Source: Symbiodinium natans (lineage: Eukaryota > Sar > Dinophyceae > Suessiales > Symbiodiniaceae). From it: a stretch of 42,500 bases of DNA. Both the position numbers and the translations under genes were made by a program. The stretch lies in the NCBI GenBank assembly GCA_905221605.1, contig CAJNDS010000613.1, forward strand, positions 1-42,500, in the 5' to 3' direction. This document shows, in pieces, positions 30,617-39,626 of this stretch. How positions within the stretch are numbered: the stretch's first letter is position 1; every line of letters begins with the position of its first letter. The notes under the pieces are model-generated. The model made no database searches. It was not told the DNA's origin and worked only from the letters and a program-made list of their open reading frames with translations.

Positions 30617-30676
30617 ATAATAGTAAGGGCACCCTTTCTTGGGGTTGGTTGCTGTATCAGGCCACTAGGCTACCAG
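30617..30676. mobile_element. Fragment of TIR family 5
   Basis: AGTAAGGGCACCCTTTCTTG and CACTAGGCTACCAGG match blocks AATAAGGGCACCCTTTTTTT and CACTGGGCTACCAAGG of the element at 40099-40210. The left terminus is missing. Confidence 0.4.
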
Positions 30677-31044
30677 GTCACAAATATCGGCTCCTCCACC
30701 GCAACCTCCCCGACGTAGGTCGTGGAGCCCTCGGCCTGGAGTTGGAGATTTATCGTTTGGGGGTTTGGGGGTTTTGAGGGTTTGAGGTTTTAGGGCTGGG
30801 GGATTTGGGGGTTGGGGTGTTTTGGGGTTCAGGGTTTTTATACGCCGGTTTAGGGTTTGGGGTTTGGGGGTTCGGGGGTTTAAGACGTTAGGGGTTTTAA
30901 GGGGGTGTAGGGTTGAGGGTTTGGAGTCGAGGGGTTTGGGGTCCAGGGTTGGGGCGGCCGTAGGCCACAAGCCAGTTGATGGTGGAGGAGTCTACGGTGT
31001 TCGACCCCCTCCTACAAGACTATAACTGGCACACTACAGGGGCC

Positions 31045-31132
31045 TTGATAGTTAAAACAGGGTTTTGGGGGTCATCTAACGGAAAGGGAATTATTTGTGA
31101 TTGATCCGACCCCTATATTAGGTTTAGGGGGG
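31045..31132 (+). mobile_element. Diverged family 1 element, copy F
   Basis: GGGTTTTGGGGGTCATCTAA, GGAAAGGGAATTATTTGTGA and CCCCTATATTAGG keep the family order. Near its right end ATATTAGG-TTTAGG-GGGGC carries about one extra telomeric unit where sister copies read ATATTAGGGGTCCCC. Confidence 0.45.
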
Positions 31133-31224
31133 CTCCACCTTCAACTACAGCCCTCAGTCCCAAAATATCTCCTTAAACCCTAGACTCGACACCACCAAAC
31201 ACACCTGCAGACCCTAGCCCCTAA

Positions 31225-31322
31225 ATGGGGGTCTCAAAGTAAGGGAGCCCTAATACAGACCCGCAAACAGTAGGATTCCCTTTTCATAAGGGCCCAGACA
31301 CCCTACTGTAATTTCGGCAACC
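31225..31322 (-). mobile_element. Miniature TIR element, family 1, copy G
   Basis: The ends GGGGTCTCAAAGTAAGGGAG and CTGTAATTTCGGCAACCCC are inverted relatives. The interior ACCCGCAAACAGTAGGATTC and CATAAGGGCCCAGACACCC matches copy C. It is followed by CCAAATGACAAGATGCCT. Confidence 0.65.
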
Positions 31323-31340
31323 CCAAATGACAAGATGCCT

Positions 31341-31470
31341 CAACGTAGTAGGATTCCCTTTTAATATGGATCCCAATGAAGTTAAACCCTAAACCCTAAA
31401 CCCTAAACCCTAAACCCTAAACCCTAAACACCCCTAACTTCGGAAAAAAAAACCAAATGACAAGATGCCT
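31341..31470 (-). mobile_element. Partial family 1 duplicate carrying a telomeric tract
   Basis: The right half of the family 1 element plus its flank is duplicated in tandem: GTAGGATTCCCTTTT and the 18-base flank CCAAATGACAAGATGCCT occur at 31323-31340 and 31453-31470. In the second copy about six CCCTAAA units (31384-31428) lie between AATGAAGTT and ACCCCTAACTTCGG, where sister copies read AANAAGGTACCCCNAATTTCGG. Confidence 0.7.
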
Positions 31471-31543
31471 GAAGGCCTCAACCCCGCCCTCACCACCTGC
31501 CTCGGGGGACATTTTCGTGGCTGTCTTGTGCTGGAAGCCATTA

Positions 31544-31654
31544 GACCTTAAGAAGGTTGCAACTGGATACTATGCTTTTTTGACATGTCTAAAAAACAAA
31601 GTATCCAGTTGCAACAGTCAGATGGGGTGGCGAAGTCACATGACCTTAAGAAGG
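31544..31654. repeat. Hairpin flanked by 13 bp direct repeats
   Basis: GTTGCAACTGGATAC at 31556-31570 is perfectly inverted at 31601-31615; pairing continues inward with a few mismatches to a central GACATGTC. GACCTTAAGAAGG occurs at 31544-31556 and again at 31642-31654, bracketing the hairpin. Confidence 0.85.
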
Positions 31655-32616
31655 AAAAGTGAGGATTTGTGGTTCAGGGCGCTTGGGTCGAGGGCTTAAA
31701 AAGGTTCAGGGTCAGAAAGTGTTGTGTTCATGGGATTAGGCTACTTGGCTGAGGTTTGAGGTGGTGAAGGCTGCAGTTCTAGAAGAGTTTCGGATTCAAG
31801 CCGCACCCCACTAAAACCTTAGATGGTCTGGGCTTCAGGGTCCACACCCTAAAGACCTGAACCCCTGAATCTCTACAGCCGAGCTGTCGAGGGGAACCCC
31901 CCCTCCCCTCCCCCCGCCCCCAAACAATAACACCCAAAACTCCAAACCATAAATCCGAAACAGGAGACCCTAAACCCTAACCTCTGACCTCAAAGAAACC
32001 CAAAACAACCGAGCCATGCGCTGGCTGTTGATGTAGAAGGCTCTCTCCGGCTGCTGCAGGGGACGATCCTCTTGGACCTGCCAGAAACTGAAGAGGGGCT
32101 TAGGGTTTAGGGTTCAGGGTTTAAGGGCTTAAGGTTTAGGGAATTTAAGATATCTTCCCTTAAGAGTTTAGGGTTTTAGGGCTTAAGGTTTAGGGGGTTT
32201 GCTGTATCTCACATTCTTACATTCAGAGTTGAGGATTAAGTTTCAGGGGGTTTAGGTTAAGGGTTAACTATCTTACATTCAGGGTTTAGGGTTTAGGGTT
32301 CCGGTTTGGGTTTAGGGTTCCATGGTGGCATTTAGCATTTCAGTTCTTTGGGGCTGTGGATGGTTACTTCAAAATTCTACACTTCCCCCACCAGACCTCA
32401 CTGTTATGAGCAGCTCCTGAGACAAGCAGCAGATCCAAACCCACCCTAGGATTCAGGCTTTATAGGGTTTACAGGGTTTATCGGGTTTAGGGTTTAGGGT
32501 TTAGGGTGTATAAAGGGTTTAGGGAGAACCCGCCCTGCTAAGAGGCTGTCCTTCTGCCAGTCCATCCTCATGGAAGACGGCTCCTTGGGCTTCAAGGGCT
32601 TGAGGGCTTGACTTAG
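31655..32616. other. Gene-free repeat-rich DNA
   Basis: Scattered TTTAGGG units at 32099-32140, 32165-32200, 32280-32310 and 32478-32520. ATCTTCC/ATCTTACATTCAG motifs repeat at about 32149-32280. No supported gene. Confidence 0.45.
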
Positions 32617-32618
32617 TG

Positions 32619-32777
32619 TTGGCTAGCAGGGAATGGGGGAATTAGGGCCCTATATATATATATACCCTTTGAGGGGTACATATATATATATATGTATATA
32701 TGTATATATGTATATATACATATATACCCTTTGAGGGGCTGTATAGGGTACCTCGTTCCCCCTCCATAGTAACCAAC
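32619..32777. mobile_element. AT-core TIR element, copy 2
   Basis: GTTGGCTAGCAGGGAATGGG at the left and CCCCCTCCATAGTAACCAAC at the right are inverted relatives. AGGGCCCTATATA and TATAGGGTACC border an AT core, as in the copy at 9205-9349. Two TACCCTTTGAGGGG blocks flank the central TATATA/TGTATA repeat. Confidence 0.65.
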
Positions 32778-33009
32778 AGTAAGTTGAATCTGTTGGATTG
32801 CTAGCAGGATGGGATACCCCTATGTGCACATGATCAGTTCTCAAGATTCGGGCCCTTTTCTGGCGCAGTACCCTAAATAAGAGGGGCCGCCTGATAATGA
32901 GGACATCTTCTAGCGAAGTGACCACATGAAACGCACTCAATTCATGAGGATCCCTTGTTTTAACCTGGTGCATTCCGTCGAAGCCCCCTCACCGCCAGCT
33001 CTCAGCTGC

Positions 33010-34581
33010 TCAGCCCTGCTCGCAGGCGCTGAGGGTGGCGCTGTAGCTGATGACATCAGGCTCCACCCGGTCTTCGCACATGCTGTCAAAGAGATGCAGC
33101 GCCAGCTGCCCCTGCCCACCCCTCTCACAAGCCTTGATGGCCGCATTGTAGCTGATGACGTTCGGATCAACCTTGGCTTCGCACATTCCGTCGAAGAGGG
33201 CCAGGGCCAGCTGCCATTGCCCGCTCTGCTCACAAGTGCTGATGGCCACACTGCAGCTTATGACATCAGGATCAACTCTGCTTTTGCGCATGTTGCTCAA
33301 GAGCCCCAGCACCAGCTGCCATTGCTCACCCTTCTCGCAGGAACTCATGGTGGCATTGTAAGTAATGACATCAGGATGAGCCGTGGATCTGCGCATGCTG
33401 TCGAAGAGCCCCAGCGCCAGCTGCCATTGTCCGCCCTTTTCACAGGCACTGATCATCGCATTGCAGCTGACGACATCAGGATGAACTTTATCTCTGCGCA
33501 TGGCTTCCAAGAACCCCAGTGCCAGTTGCCACTGCCCACTCTTCTCACAAGCGCTGATGGTCGCACTGTAGCTGATGACATCGGGATGCACTTTGTCTTT
33601 TTGCATGTTATCGAAGAGCCCCAGTGCCAGCTGCCATTGCCCTCCCTTCTCATCGCAGGCGCTGATGGTTGCACTGTAGCTGATGACGTTAGGCTCCACA
33701 TTGGCTTTGACCATGCCGCTGAAGAGCATCAGTGCCAGCTTCCATCCCCCGCCCTTAGCACAGGCACTGATTGTGGTATTGTAGGTGATGACGTCAGGAT
33801 CAACTTTGGAATGTCGCATGCTATCGAAGAGTGTCAGCGCCATCTGCCACTGCCCGCCCTTCTCGCAAGCGCTGATGGTGGTATTGTAGCTGATCAAGGT
33901 CGGATGGAACTTGGCTTTCGGCATGTCGTGAAAGAGCACAAGCGCCCGCTGGGATTGCCCGCCCTTTTCGCATGCACATATGGTCGCATTGTAGCTAATG
34001 ACAGTAGGAGTTACTTTGGCTTTGTGCATGCCGTCGAAGAGCATGAGCGCGAGCTGCCATTGTCCACCATTCTCACAGGCGCTGATGCTGGCATTGTAGC
34101 TAATGACGTCAGGATCAAAACCAGCTTTGTGCATACCACCGAAAATCTCCAGTGCAAGCTGCCATTGCCCACCCTTCGAACAGGCACTAATGGCCGCATT
34201 GTAGCTGATGACATCAGAATCAACTTTGGCTTTGCACATGCTGTCGAACACCATAAGAGCCCTCTGCCATTGCTTGGCCTTGCAACTCACGGTAATTGCT
34301 GTAGTGTATTCTGGACGCGTTAGCTTTATCTGGCTGTCTTCCATTGCTGCCAACACCAGGCCAAACAAATCAGGTCGCTGTAGGGTCTTCAGCTTTTGTA
34401 AGACATAGCGGAGTTGTTTGGGACTCGTGCGCCATGCTGCCAGATGCCGGCCCAAAACCTGCTGCACCGATTGCTGAGTCGCTGGTCGCTGTAGCTGCTG
34501 CAGTCGCTCCACGACCTCATTGGACCGATTGTTGCCGATGTACTTGGGAAGCGGAGCTGTGTGGAATGCCCGGACACGCAT
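33010..34581 (-). CDS. Pentatricopeptide repeat (PPR) protein, P-class, intronless
   Basis: 523-residue open frame from ATG 34581 to TGA at 33010. Residues 1-90 form an Arg-rich, leader-like N-terminus (MRVRAFHTAPLPKYIG) and a helical domain (NEVVERLQQLQRPATQQSVQ) suggesting import into plastid or mitochondrion. From about residue 92 there are 12 full PPR motifs and one truncated motif; a typical one reads VISYNAAISAC...QWQLALEIFGGM, 35 residues, with Asn/Ser at position 5 and mostly Asp at position 35. Repeat 7 has 36 residues (CDEKGG).

P-class PPR proteins bind single-stranded organelle RNA, about one base per repeat, and act in processing, stability or translation; no E, DYW or SMR domain is present. 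The gene ends inside a repeat (ATLSACEQG-stop), exactly as its neighbour does, so the end is ancestral, not a truncation. It is a tandem paralogue of the gene at 35777-37551, on the same strand. Confidence 0.93.
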   Translation of the reverse strand: MRVRAFHTAPLPKYIGNNRSNEVVERLQQLQRPATQQSVQQVLGRHLAAWRTSPKQLRYVLQKLKTLQRPDLFGLVLAAMEDSQIKLTRPEYTTAITVSCKAKQWQRALMVFDSMCKAKVDSDVISYNAAISACSKGGQWQLALEIFGGMHKAGFDPDVISYNASISACENGGQWQLALMLFDGMHKAKVTPTVISYNATICACEKGGQSQRALVLFHDMPKAKFHPTLISYNTTISACEKGGQWQMALTLFDSMRHSKVDPDVITYNTTISACAKGGGWKLALMLFSGMVKANVEPNVISYSATISACDEKGGQWQLALGLFDNMQKDKVHPDVISYSATISACEKSGQWQLALGFLEAMRRDKVHPDVVSCNAMISACEKGGQWQLALGLFDSMRRSTAHPDVITYNATMSSCEKGEQWQLVLGLLSNMRKSRVDPDVISCSVAISTCEQSGQWQLALALFDGMCEAKVDPNVISYNAAIKACERGGQGQLALHLFDSMCEDRVEPDVISYSATLSACEQG

Positions 34582-35776
34582 GATTCTCTGCCGGCACAGT
34601 TGGCAATGAGGCGGTGCGAGGGTACTCGCTCTATTTATTGATTACGCCTTGAGCTGACACGGGCCTTGTTGTTCACACGCAAAGCCCTAAACCCCAAAAA
34701 TCGGGGGACATAATCTCCCAAACGCAACGACCCCAAACCGAGAATTTCAAACCAGCAACGGGAAAACAACCGGCCTTCAACGAGCAATCTGCCCAGATCC
34801 CAAATCTAGAAATCCCAAGCCCTGAGCCCCAAACCCCACCCGAAACCCCAACTCCAAAACCGGAGTCGACATCGGAGAGTTCGGATCTGCTACCTGCCCG
34901 AAGTTTCCTTACGCTGAGATTCTGACCCTCGGGGGGGTACAGGAATTTCTCCAGCCTTAGACTTTATGGGGTTTAGGCTGAAGTTCCTGGATGAAACTAT
35001 TACCTGCAAATGCCCAAAAAACATGGAAGTCCCCCCTTGAAACTGCTAGAGGCTACGGGTTCCCTAAGCCATGGGGTGATCTTCTTTGAGGTGCATGATG
35101 GGGTTTAGGAATTAGGGTTTAGGGTTTAGGGTCTCGGGTTTAGGATGGTCTAGCCAGGGTTTGCAGCATACTCCTGGAGCCGCGATTTTCGTTGCCACGG
35201 GCAGCGTGAGGCCCAAAGAGTCATGGGCCGGCAGTCTGTCTTTTGCCAGCCTTCTGGAACTCCTCCATTCGACTGTTGGCCTAGCCTGCGCAAGCGTTGA
35301 AGAAAAACTTTCAAGACACCCCCCCCCCCCCCCAAGCAACCACATCCAGGAATACAACGCATCACAACTTTGCTCCGGCACCTCCAGGCATTGTTCGGAT
35401 GCTCAGCCGCGCCATGTGAATGTCAGTGCGTTTGATGGTGGCGATAAGCTTCAGCGGCTCCACCGTCTCTTGCTCCTCGTCATCACACGCGCCGGTTATG
35501 CGCTTGGCCTAACATTCGCCTACGACTTAATGCGCTTAAGCTCATGCGGAATATCCAGGCCGCGCATGTTGAGATAACATAGACTGGCTGCAACACGCCC
35601 TGGGTTCCATGTACAGTTGCTCCCCCAGCCGCGCCCTCCTTCGTCATTGAAGTGTGATGCCTCTGGCCGCACAGCCCCAGCCCAAGAGCTGCTGCAACAG
35701 GCTGTCACTTTGCCAGAAAAAGGCTGCTTGCTTGTACATGATGCCTCTCAAGAGTCAAAAAAGCATATGGCGGTTG
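34582..35776. other. Spacer between the two PPR genes
   Basis: 1.2 kb holding broken CCCTAAA/TTTAGGG units (34683-34695, 35100-35145) and a C run at 35319-35333. A plus-strand frame of 138 codons (35161-35577) has a PPPPP run encoded by the C tract and no domain, so it is not called as a gene. The spacer should contain the promoter of the downstream PPR gene and the 3' UTR of the upstream one. Confidence 0.5.
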
Positions 35777-37551
35777 TCACCCCTTCTCATAGGCGCTCAA
35801 GGTCACACTGTAGCTGGTGACATCAGGATCAACCTGTGCTTTGCACATGCCATCGAAGAGCATCAATGCCAGTTGCCATGGCCCGCCCTTCTCGCAGGCG
35901 CTGAGGGTGGCATTGTAGCCTAGGATGGCCCTTAAAACCATCTGACAAATATTCCTGAATATGATCCTCTAAAACCCAAGTCAGGGGAAATATAAAAATA
36001 TGTCATGTCCCAAGGGCTTACCGAGTAGCTGATGACGTCAGGATCAACGTTTGCTTGGGCCATGCTGTCGAAGAGCATCAGCGCCAGCTGCCACTGAGAG
36101 GCCTCCTCACAGGCCTGGATGGTGGCATTGTAGCTGATGACGTTCGGAAGAACTTTGGCGCTGAACATTCTGTGGAAGAGATCCAATGCTAGCTGCCACT
36201 GTTCCCCCTTCTCACATGCGCTGATGGTGGCACTGTAGCTGATGACATCAGCATTGCGCATGCCATCGAAGAGCTCCAGCGCCAGCTGCCATATCCCAGC
36301 CTCCTCACAGGCACTGATGGCAGCATTGTAGCTGATGACATCTGGATGAATGGTGGATTTGCGCATGCCATCGAAGAGCCCCAGCGCCAGCTGCCATTGC
36401 CCGCCCTTCTCACAAGCGCTGATGGTGGCATTGAAGCTGGTGACGTCAGGGTCAACTTGTGCTTCACTCATGCATTCAAAGAGCCCCAGCGCCAGCTGCC
36501 ATTGCCCGCCCTTCGCTTCACAAGCGCTGATAGTCGCACTGTAGCTGATGACATCTGGATGCACTTTGTGTTTTTGCATGTCGTCGAAGAGCCCCAGTGC
36601 CAGTTGCCACTGCTCACCCTTCTCACAAGCGCTGATTGTTGCGCTGTAGCTGATGACACTGGGATCAACGTCGGCGTCGCGCATGCTGTCGAAGAGCACC
36701 AGCGCCAGCTGCCATTGCCCTCCCTTCTGGCAAGAGCTGATGGCCGCATTGTAGCTGATGACGTCAGGATACAGTCTGGCTCTGCGCATGCCGTGGAAGA
36801 GCATCAGCGCCAGCTGCCAGCGCCCGCCCTTCTCACAGGCGCTAATGGCAGTGTTGTAGCTGATGATGCTAGGATCAACGTTGGCCGCGTGCATGCCCTC
36901 GAAGAACCGCAGCGCCAGCTGCCATTGCCCGCCCTTCTCGCAGGCACTGATTGTGGCATTGTAGGTGATGACATCAGGATGAACTTTGACTTTATGCATG
37001 CCATGGAAAAGCACCAGCGCCAGTTGCCATCGCCCGCCCTTCTCACAGGCGCTGATGGTGGCATTGTAGCTGATGCCATCAAGATCAACATTGGCTTGGC
37101 TCATGTCGTCAAAGAGCCCCAGCGCCAGCTGCCATTGTCCTCCCTTTTCACAGGCGCTGATGGCGGCATTGTAGCTAACTACATCAGGATCAACTGCTGC
37201 TTTTCGCATGCCACCGAATAGCATCAGTGCCATTTGCCACAGCTTGGCCCTTGAACACACGCTGATTGCTGTGGTGTATTCGCGGCATGTTAGCTTTATT
37301 TGGCTTTCCTCCATGGCCGCCAACACCAGGCCAAGCAAATCGGCTCGACGTAGAGTCTTGAGATCTTGTAAAAACTGGAGAGTTTGCTTGGGGTCCGTCT
37401 GCAATTCTGCCAGATGTGGTGCCAAAACCTGCTGCACCGATTGCTGAGTCGCTGGTCGCTGCAGCTGCTGCAGTCGCTCGACGACCTCATTGAATCGATT
37501 GCTGCCGATGCGCTTGGCAAGCGAAGCTGTGTGCAATGCTCGGAGCACCAT
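35777..37551 (-). CDS. Pentatricopeptide repeat (PPR) protein, P-class, interrupted by an introner
   Basis: Exon 1 runs from ATG 37551 to 36030 and exon 2 from 35919 to the TGA at 35777. Joining them across 36029-35920 gives 554 residues. The N-terminus (MVLRALHTASLAKRIGSNRF) resembles an organelle leader and is clearly homologous to the paralogue at 33010. There are thirteen full PPR motifs (repeat 8 has 36 residues, repeat 10 only 31) and a terminal partial motif (VTSYSVTLSAYEKG-stop) like that of the paralogue.

The interruption falls inside repeat 13 (DPDVISYNATLSACEKGG after splicing). Reading straight through instead gives 30 unrelated residues and a stop. The role is inferred from the family: sequence-specific binding of organelle RNA. 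The paralogue has no interruption at the equivalent site. Confidence 0.92.
35920..36025 (-). mobile_element. Introner: TIR element acting as an intron in the PPR gene
   Basis: 106 bp flanked by a 4-base direct repeat TAGC (35916-35919 and 36026-36029). The ends, CTCGGTAAGCCCTT and inverted CTAGGATGGCCCTT, are terminal inverted repeats (10 of 14). Excising 36029-35920 (one target repeat plus the element, 110 nt) restores the 35-residue PPR period with a GC donor, supplied by the target repeat, and an AG acceptor at the element's end. A GT-AG alternative (GTAAGC...TTTGTCAG) also keeps frame but would add ten residues. It is homologous end to end to 38483-38579. Confidence 0.85.
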
Positions 37552-37970
37552 CTTGAACCCTGGTGGGTCTTGTTTAGGGTGTAGGGTTTAGAGGGGTTTA
37601 GGGTTTTAGGGTTTGGGGTTTATGCCCTGACGCACGCATGTAAGCAGATAACTCTCCAATCCAGACCTATCCGGAGCCGCGCAGCCTGAACCCGGGAGGA
37701 CAGAACACCCCTCACGGGAAAAAAATGAATGAAACTATCAATCCACATTTCAATCACCCCCTAAACCCTGAACCCTAAACCGGTCTCACACAGTCCCGAA
37801 CTGGAAACTGCACAACCGGTTCGGGGGCGTGGGGTTCAAGGCTTAGGGTTTCGGGTTTAGGGCTAGGGCAGCAGGCCGTAATGTGGGCTTCAGGACTGAG
37901 GGCTTCAGGTTTCCGAGGTTAAGCTGTAAGGGCAGTGCCAACTGCTTGGAGGCTCTGTGAGTTGTGTCTT
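37552..37970. other. Upstream flank of the PPR gene
   Basis: Degenerate telomeric units at 37573-37622 and 37759-37780 lie directly upstream of the PPR start. No promoter motif is recognisable. Confidence 0.4.
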
Positions 37971-37972
37971 TT

Positions 37973-38128
37973 GCTTCTCTTTTCTCCTTTCTCTGTCTCT
38001 CCTCTTCTCCTCCTTCTCCTTCTTCTTCTTCTTCTGCTTCTGCTTCTGCTTCTTTGTTTTTTATTTTGCTTCTTCTTCTTCTTCTGCTTCTTTTTCTTCA
38101 TCTTCTGCTTATTCTTCTGCTTCTGCTG
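37973..38128 (+). repeat. Polypyrimidine microsatellite (CTT/CTG-rich)
   Basis: About 155 bases almost free of A on this strand: TCTCCTTCTTC, then CTTCTG and TTCTTC triplets. The open frames through it are low-complexity Ser/Leu/Phe or, on the other strand, Lys/Arg runs and are not called as genes. Confidence 0.92.
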
Positions 38129-38381
38129 GGCTTGAGGGGAGCCCTAAACCCGTATAGACACCTCAACCCTACGTGTTGCAGACAGAGGAGCGCAATCTCT
38201 CGGATCGCGGTAGAACGAGATCTTGTACACACTGCCCCGCAGGTCCTCGCAAGTTTCATGTAAGGATCTTGCATGGATTAGGGTTTAGGATATGATGCCG
38301 TAGCTTGCATAGCCGGAAAGCCTTGCCCAGTCTCTCAAACCTCTAGTAGAAGGTTTTGAGGAATAGGGTTTAGTGGAGACC

Positions 38382-38422
38382 CTAAACCCTAAACCCTAAA
38401 CCCTAAACCCTAAACCCTAAAC
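38382..38422 (-). repeat. Telomeric array (CCCTAAA)x6
   Basis: Six perfect units between GGAGA and CTGAGAGG. Confidence 0.95.
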
Positions 38423-38482
38423 TGAGAGGCCCCGTAAGCGCACGCAAGGATCATGAGCCGAACCTTGGCTCAAGAACCTTCA

Positions 38483-38579
38483 CTTGGATGGCTCTTAAAC
38501 CCTCTGAAAAATGCCTGAGTTTGATCCTCTTTAAAGCCAATAATAAGGAAAATACGAAATATCCCAAGGGCCTACCTAG
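38483..38579 (-). mobile_element. Intergenic copy of the introner
   Basis: 97 bp, aligned over its whole length with the PPR intron: CTAGGTAGGCCCTTGGGA at the start, AGAGGATCAAACTCAGGCAT in the middle, TCAGAGGGTTTAAGAGCCAT near the end. It is flanked by its own 4-base direct repeat TTCA (38479-38482 and 38580-38583). The termini CTAGGTAGGCCCTT and inverted CTTGGATGGCTCTT are inverted repeats. No gene is visible around it, so it is either intergenic or in an unrecognised gene. Confidence 0.85.
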
Positions 38580-38639
38580 TTCAGAAAGATCATCCTAGAC
38601 TCGCGCGAGCAACAAAAACCGGAATATCCTGCAGCCCTG

Positions 38640-38805
38640 AAACCCCAAACCCCCGCGGAAATGCACACAAAGCCTAAACCCTCTACACCTAAACTCCAAA
38701 ACCCCTAAACCCCTAAACCTCGAAACCCCTAAACCCCTAAAGCCCTAAACCCCGAAACCCCTAAACCCTCTACCCGTAAAGCCCTAAACCCCGAAACCCT
38801 AAAGT
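38640..38805 (-). repeat. 8-mer telomere-like repeat (CCCCTAAA)
   Basis: AAACCCCTAAACCCCTAAA and variants with GAAACCCC and GCCCTAAA. The unit is mostly eight bases, unlike the heptamer arrays. Confidence 0.85.
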
Positions 38806-39239
38806 CAAGCCGCCCCTCCGGACAATCGGGGGCGGGGGGCGGGGGGGTTCGAAGGGTTTAGGGTTTAGGGTTGGGGAATATCCTGGGACCCGTGCTGGGA
38901 CCCCCCTGGGACCTTCCTGGGATCCCCCTTGAACTTCTGGTACCATGCAAAACGAATTCAAAAACATGCATTGCAAATTTGCGAGAAGTTGGTATCGAAA
39001 CGAAAAGGTACCGTCCGGGCAAAGTCGACGTAACGCCGAGGCTTTATCAGCAGTCAAGGCGACACGATTGGAACTTAGGCCCCCCTGGCGCCTCGGGCCC
39101 TCCTGGGACCTTGGCTGTTAGTCTTAATCTTGTTTGGGTGGGAAAAAACGGTTCGACGGCCCCCCACAGTCGGGCCATGGCTGCTCGTCATATGCACGAA
39201 GCCTGCATCCCAACCTTCACAGCTTCTGCACTATTTTAC
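38806..39239. other. Unassigned DNA
   Basis: A 126-codon plus frame (38871-39251) and a minus frame over the same bases show GPP/GTP-type runs from CCTGGGA repeats (38881-38935 and 39085-39115). No domain is seen; not called as a gene. Confidence 0.4.
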
Positions 39240-39366
39240 CCTACACCCTAGACCCTAAACCCTACACCCGACACCCTAAACCCTAAACCCTAAACCCTAG
39301 ACCCTAAACCCTAAACCCTAAACCCTAAACCCTAAACCCTAAACCCTAAACCCTAAACCCTGAACC
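39240..39366 (-). repeat. Telomeric array (CCCTAAA)
   Basis: About 17 units with CCCTACA and CCCTAGA variants at the left edge and perfect units at the right. Confidence 0.95.
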
Positions 39367-39480
39367 TAAGCTGCCTCAATCTTCCAGAGGCCACTCTCAC
39401 CATCATCGGGACCTCGGGAAGGCAGCGTCTGGCTTGCAAGCTTGACCACCCCAAACCCCAAACGGATTCTGGGCTCCATG

Positions 39481-39626
39481 TAGGGTTTAGGGTTTAGGGT
39501 TTAGGGTTTAGGGTTTAGGGTTTAGGGTTTAGGGTTTAGGGTTTAGGGTTTAGGGTTTAGGGTTTAGGGTTTAGGGTTTAGGGCTGAGGGTTTAGGGCTG
39601 AGGGCTGAGGGCTGAGGGCTGAGGGC
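39481..39626 (+). repeat. Telomeric array changing into a GCTGAGG variant array
   Basis: About 14 perfect TTTAGGG units and then GCTGAGG units, four in a row at 39599-39625. It faces the opposite way from the array 115 bases upstream. Confidence 0.95.

Noticed and set aside
32926-34323. Plus-strand 465-codon open frame
   Set aside because: It is the antisense of the PPR repeats; the repeat period keeps the complementary frame open. The minus-strand frame has clear PPR motifs.
35161-35577. 138-codon plus-strand frame between the PPR genes
   Set aside because: Its Pro run comes from a C homopolymer and no domain or homologous architecture is visible.
36346-37221. Plus-strand 291-codon open frame
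   Set aside because: Antisense shadow of the second PPR gene, same reasoning.
37919-38263. Low-complexity Ser/Leu/Phe and Lys/Arg frames
   Set aside because: They are translations of a polypyrimidine microsatellite.
38460-38476. TTGGCTCAAG resembling the end of the dinoflagellate spliced leader
   Set aside because: Only the last ten bases match; the upstream CCGTAGCCATTT part does not. Treated as chance, despite lying next to the introner copy.
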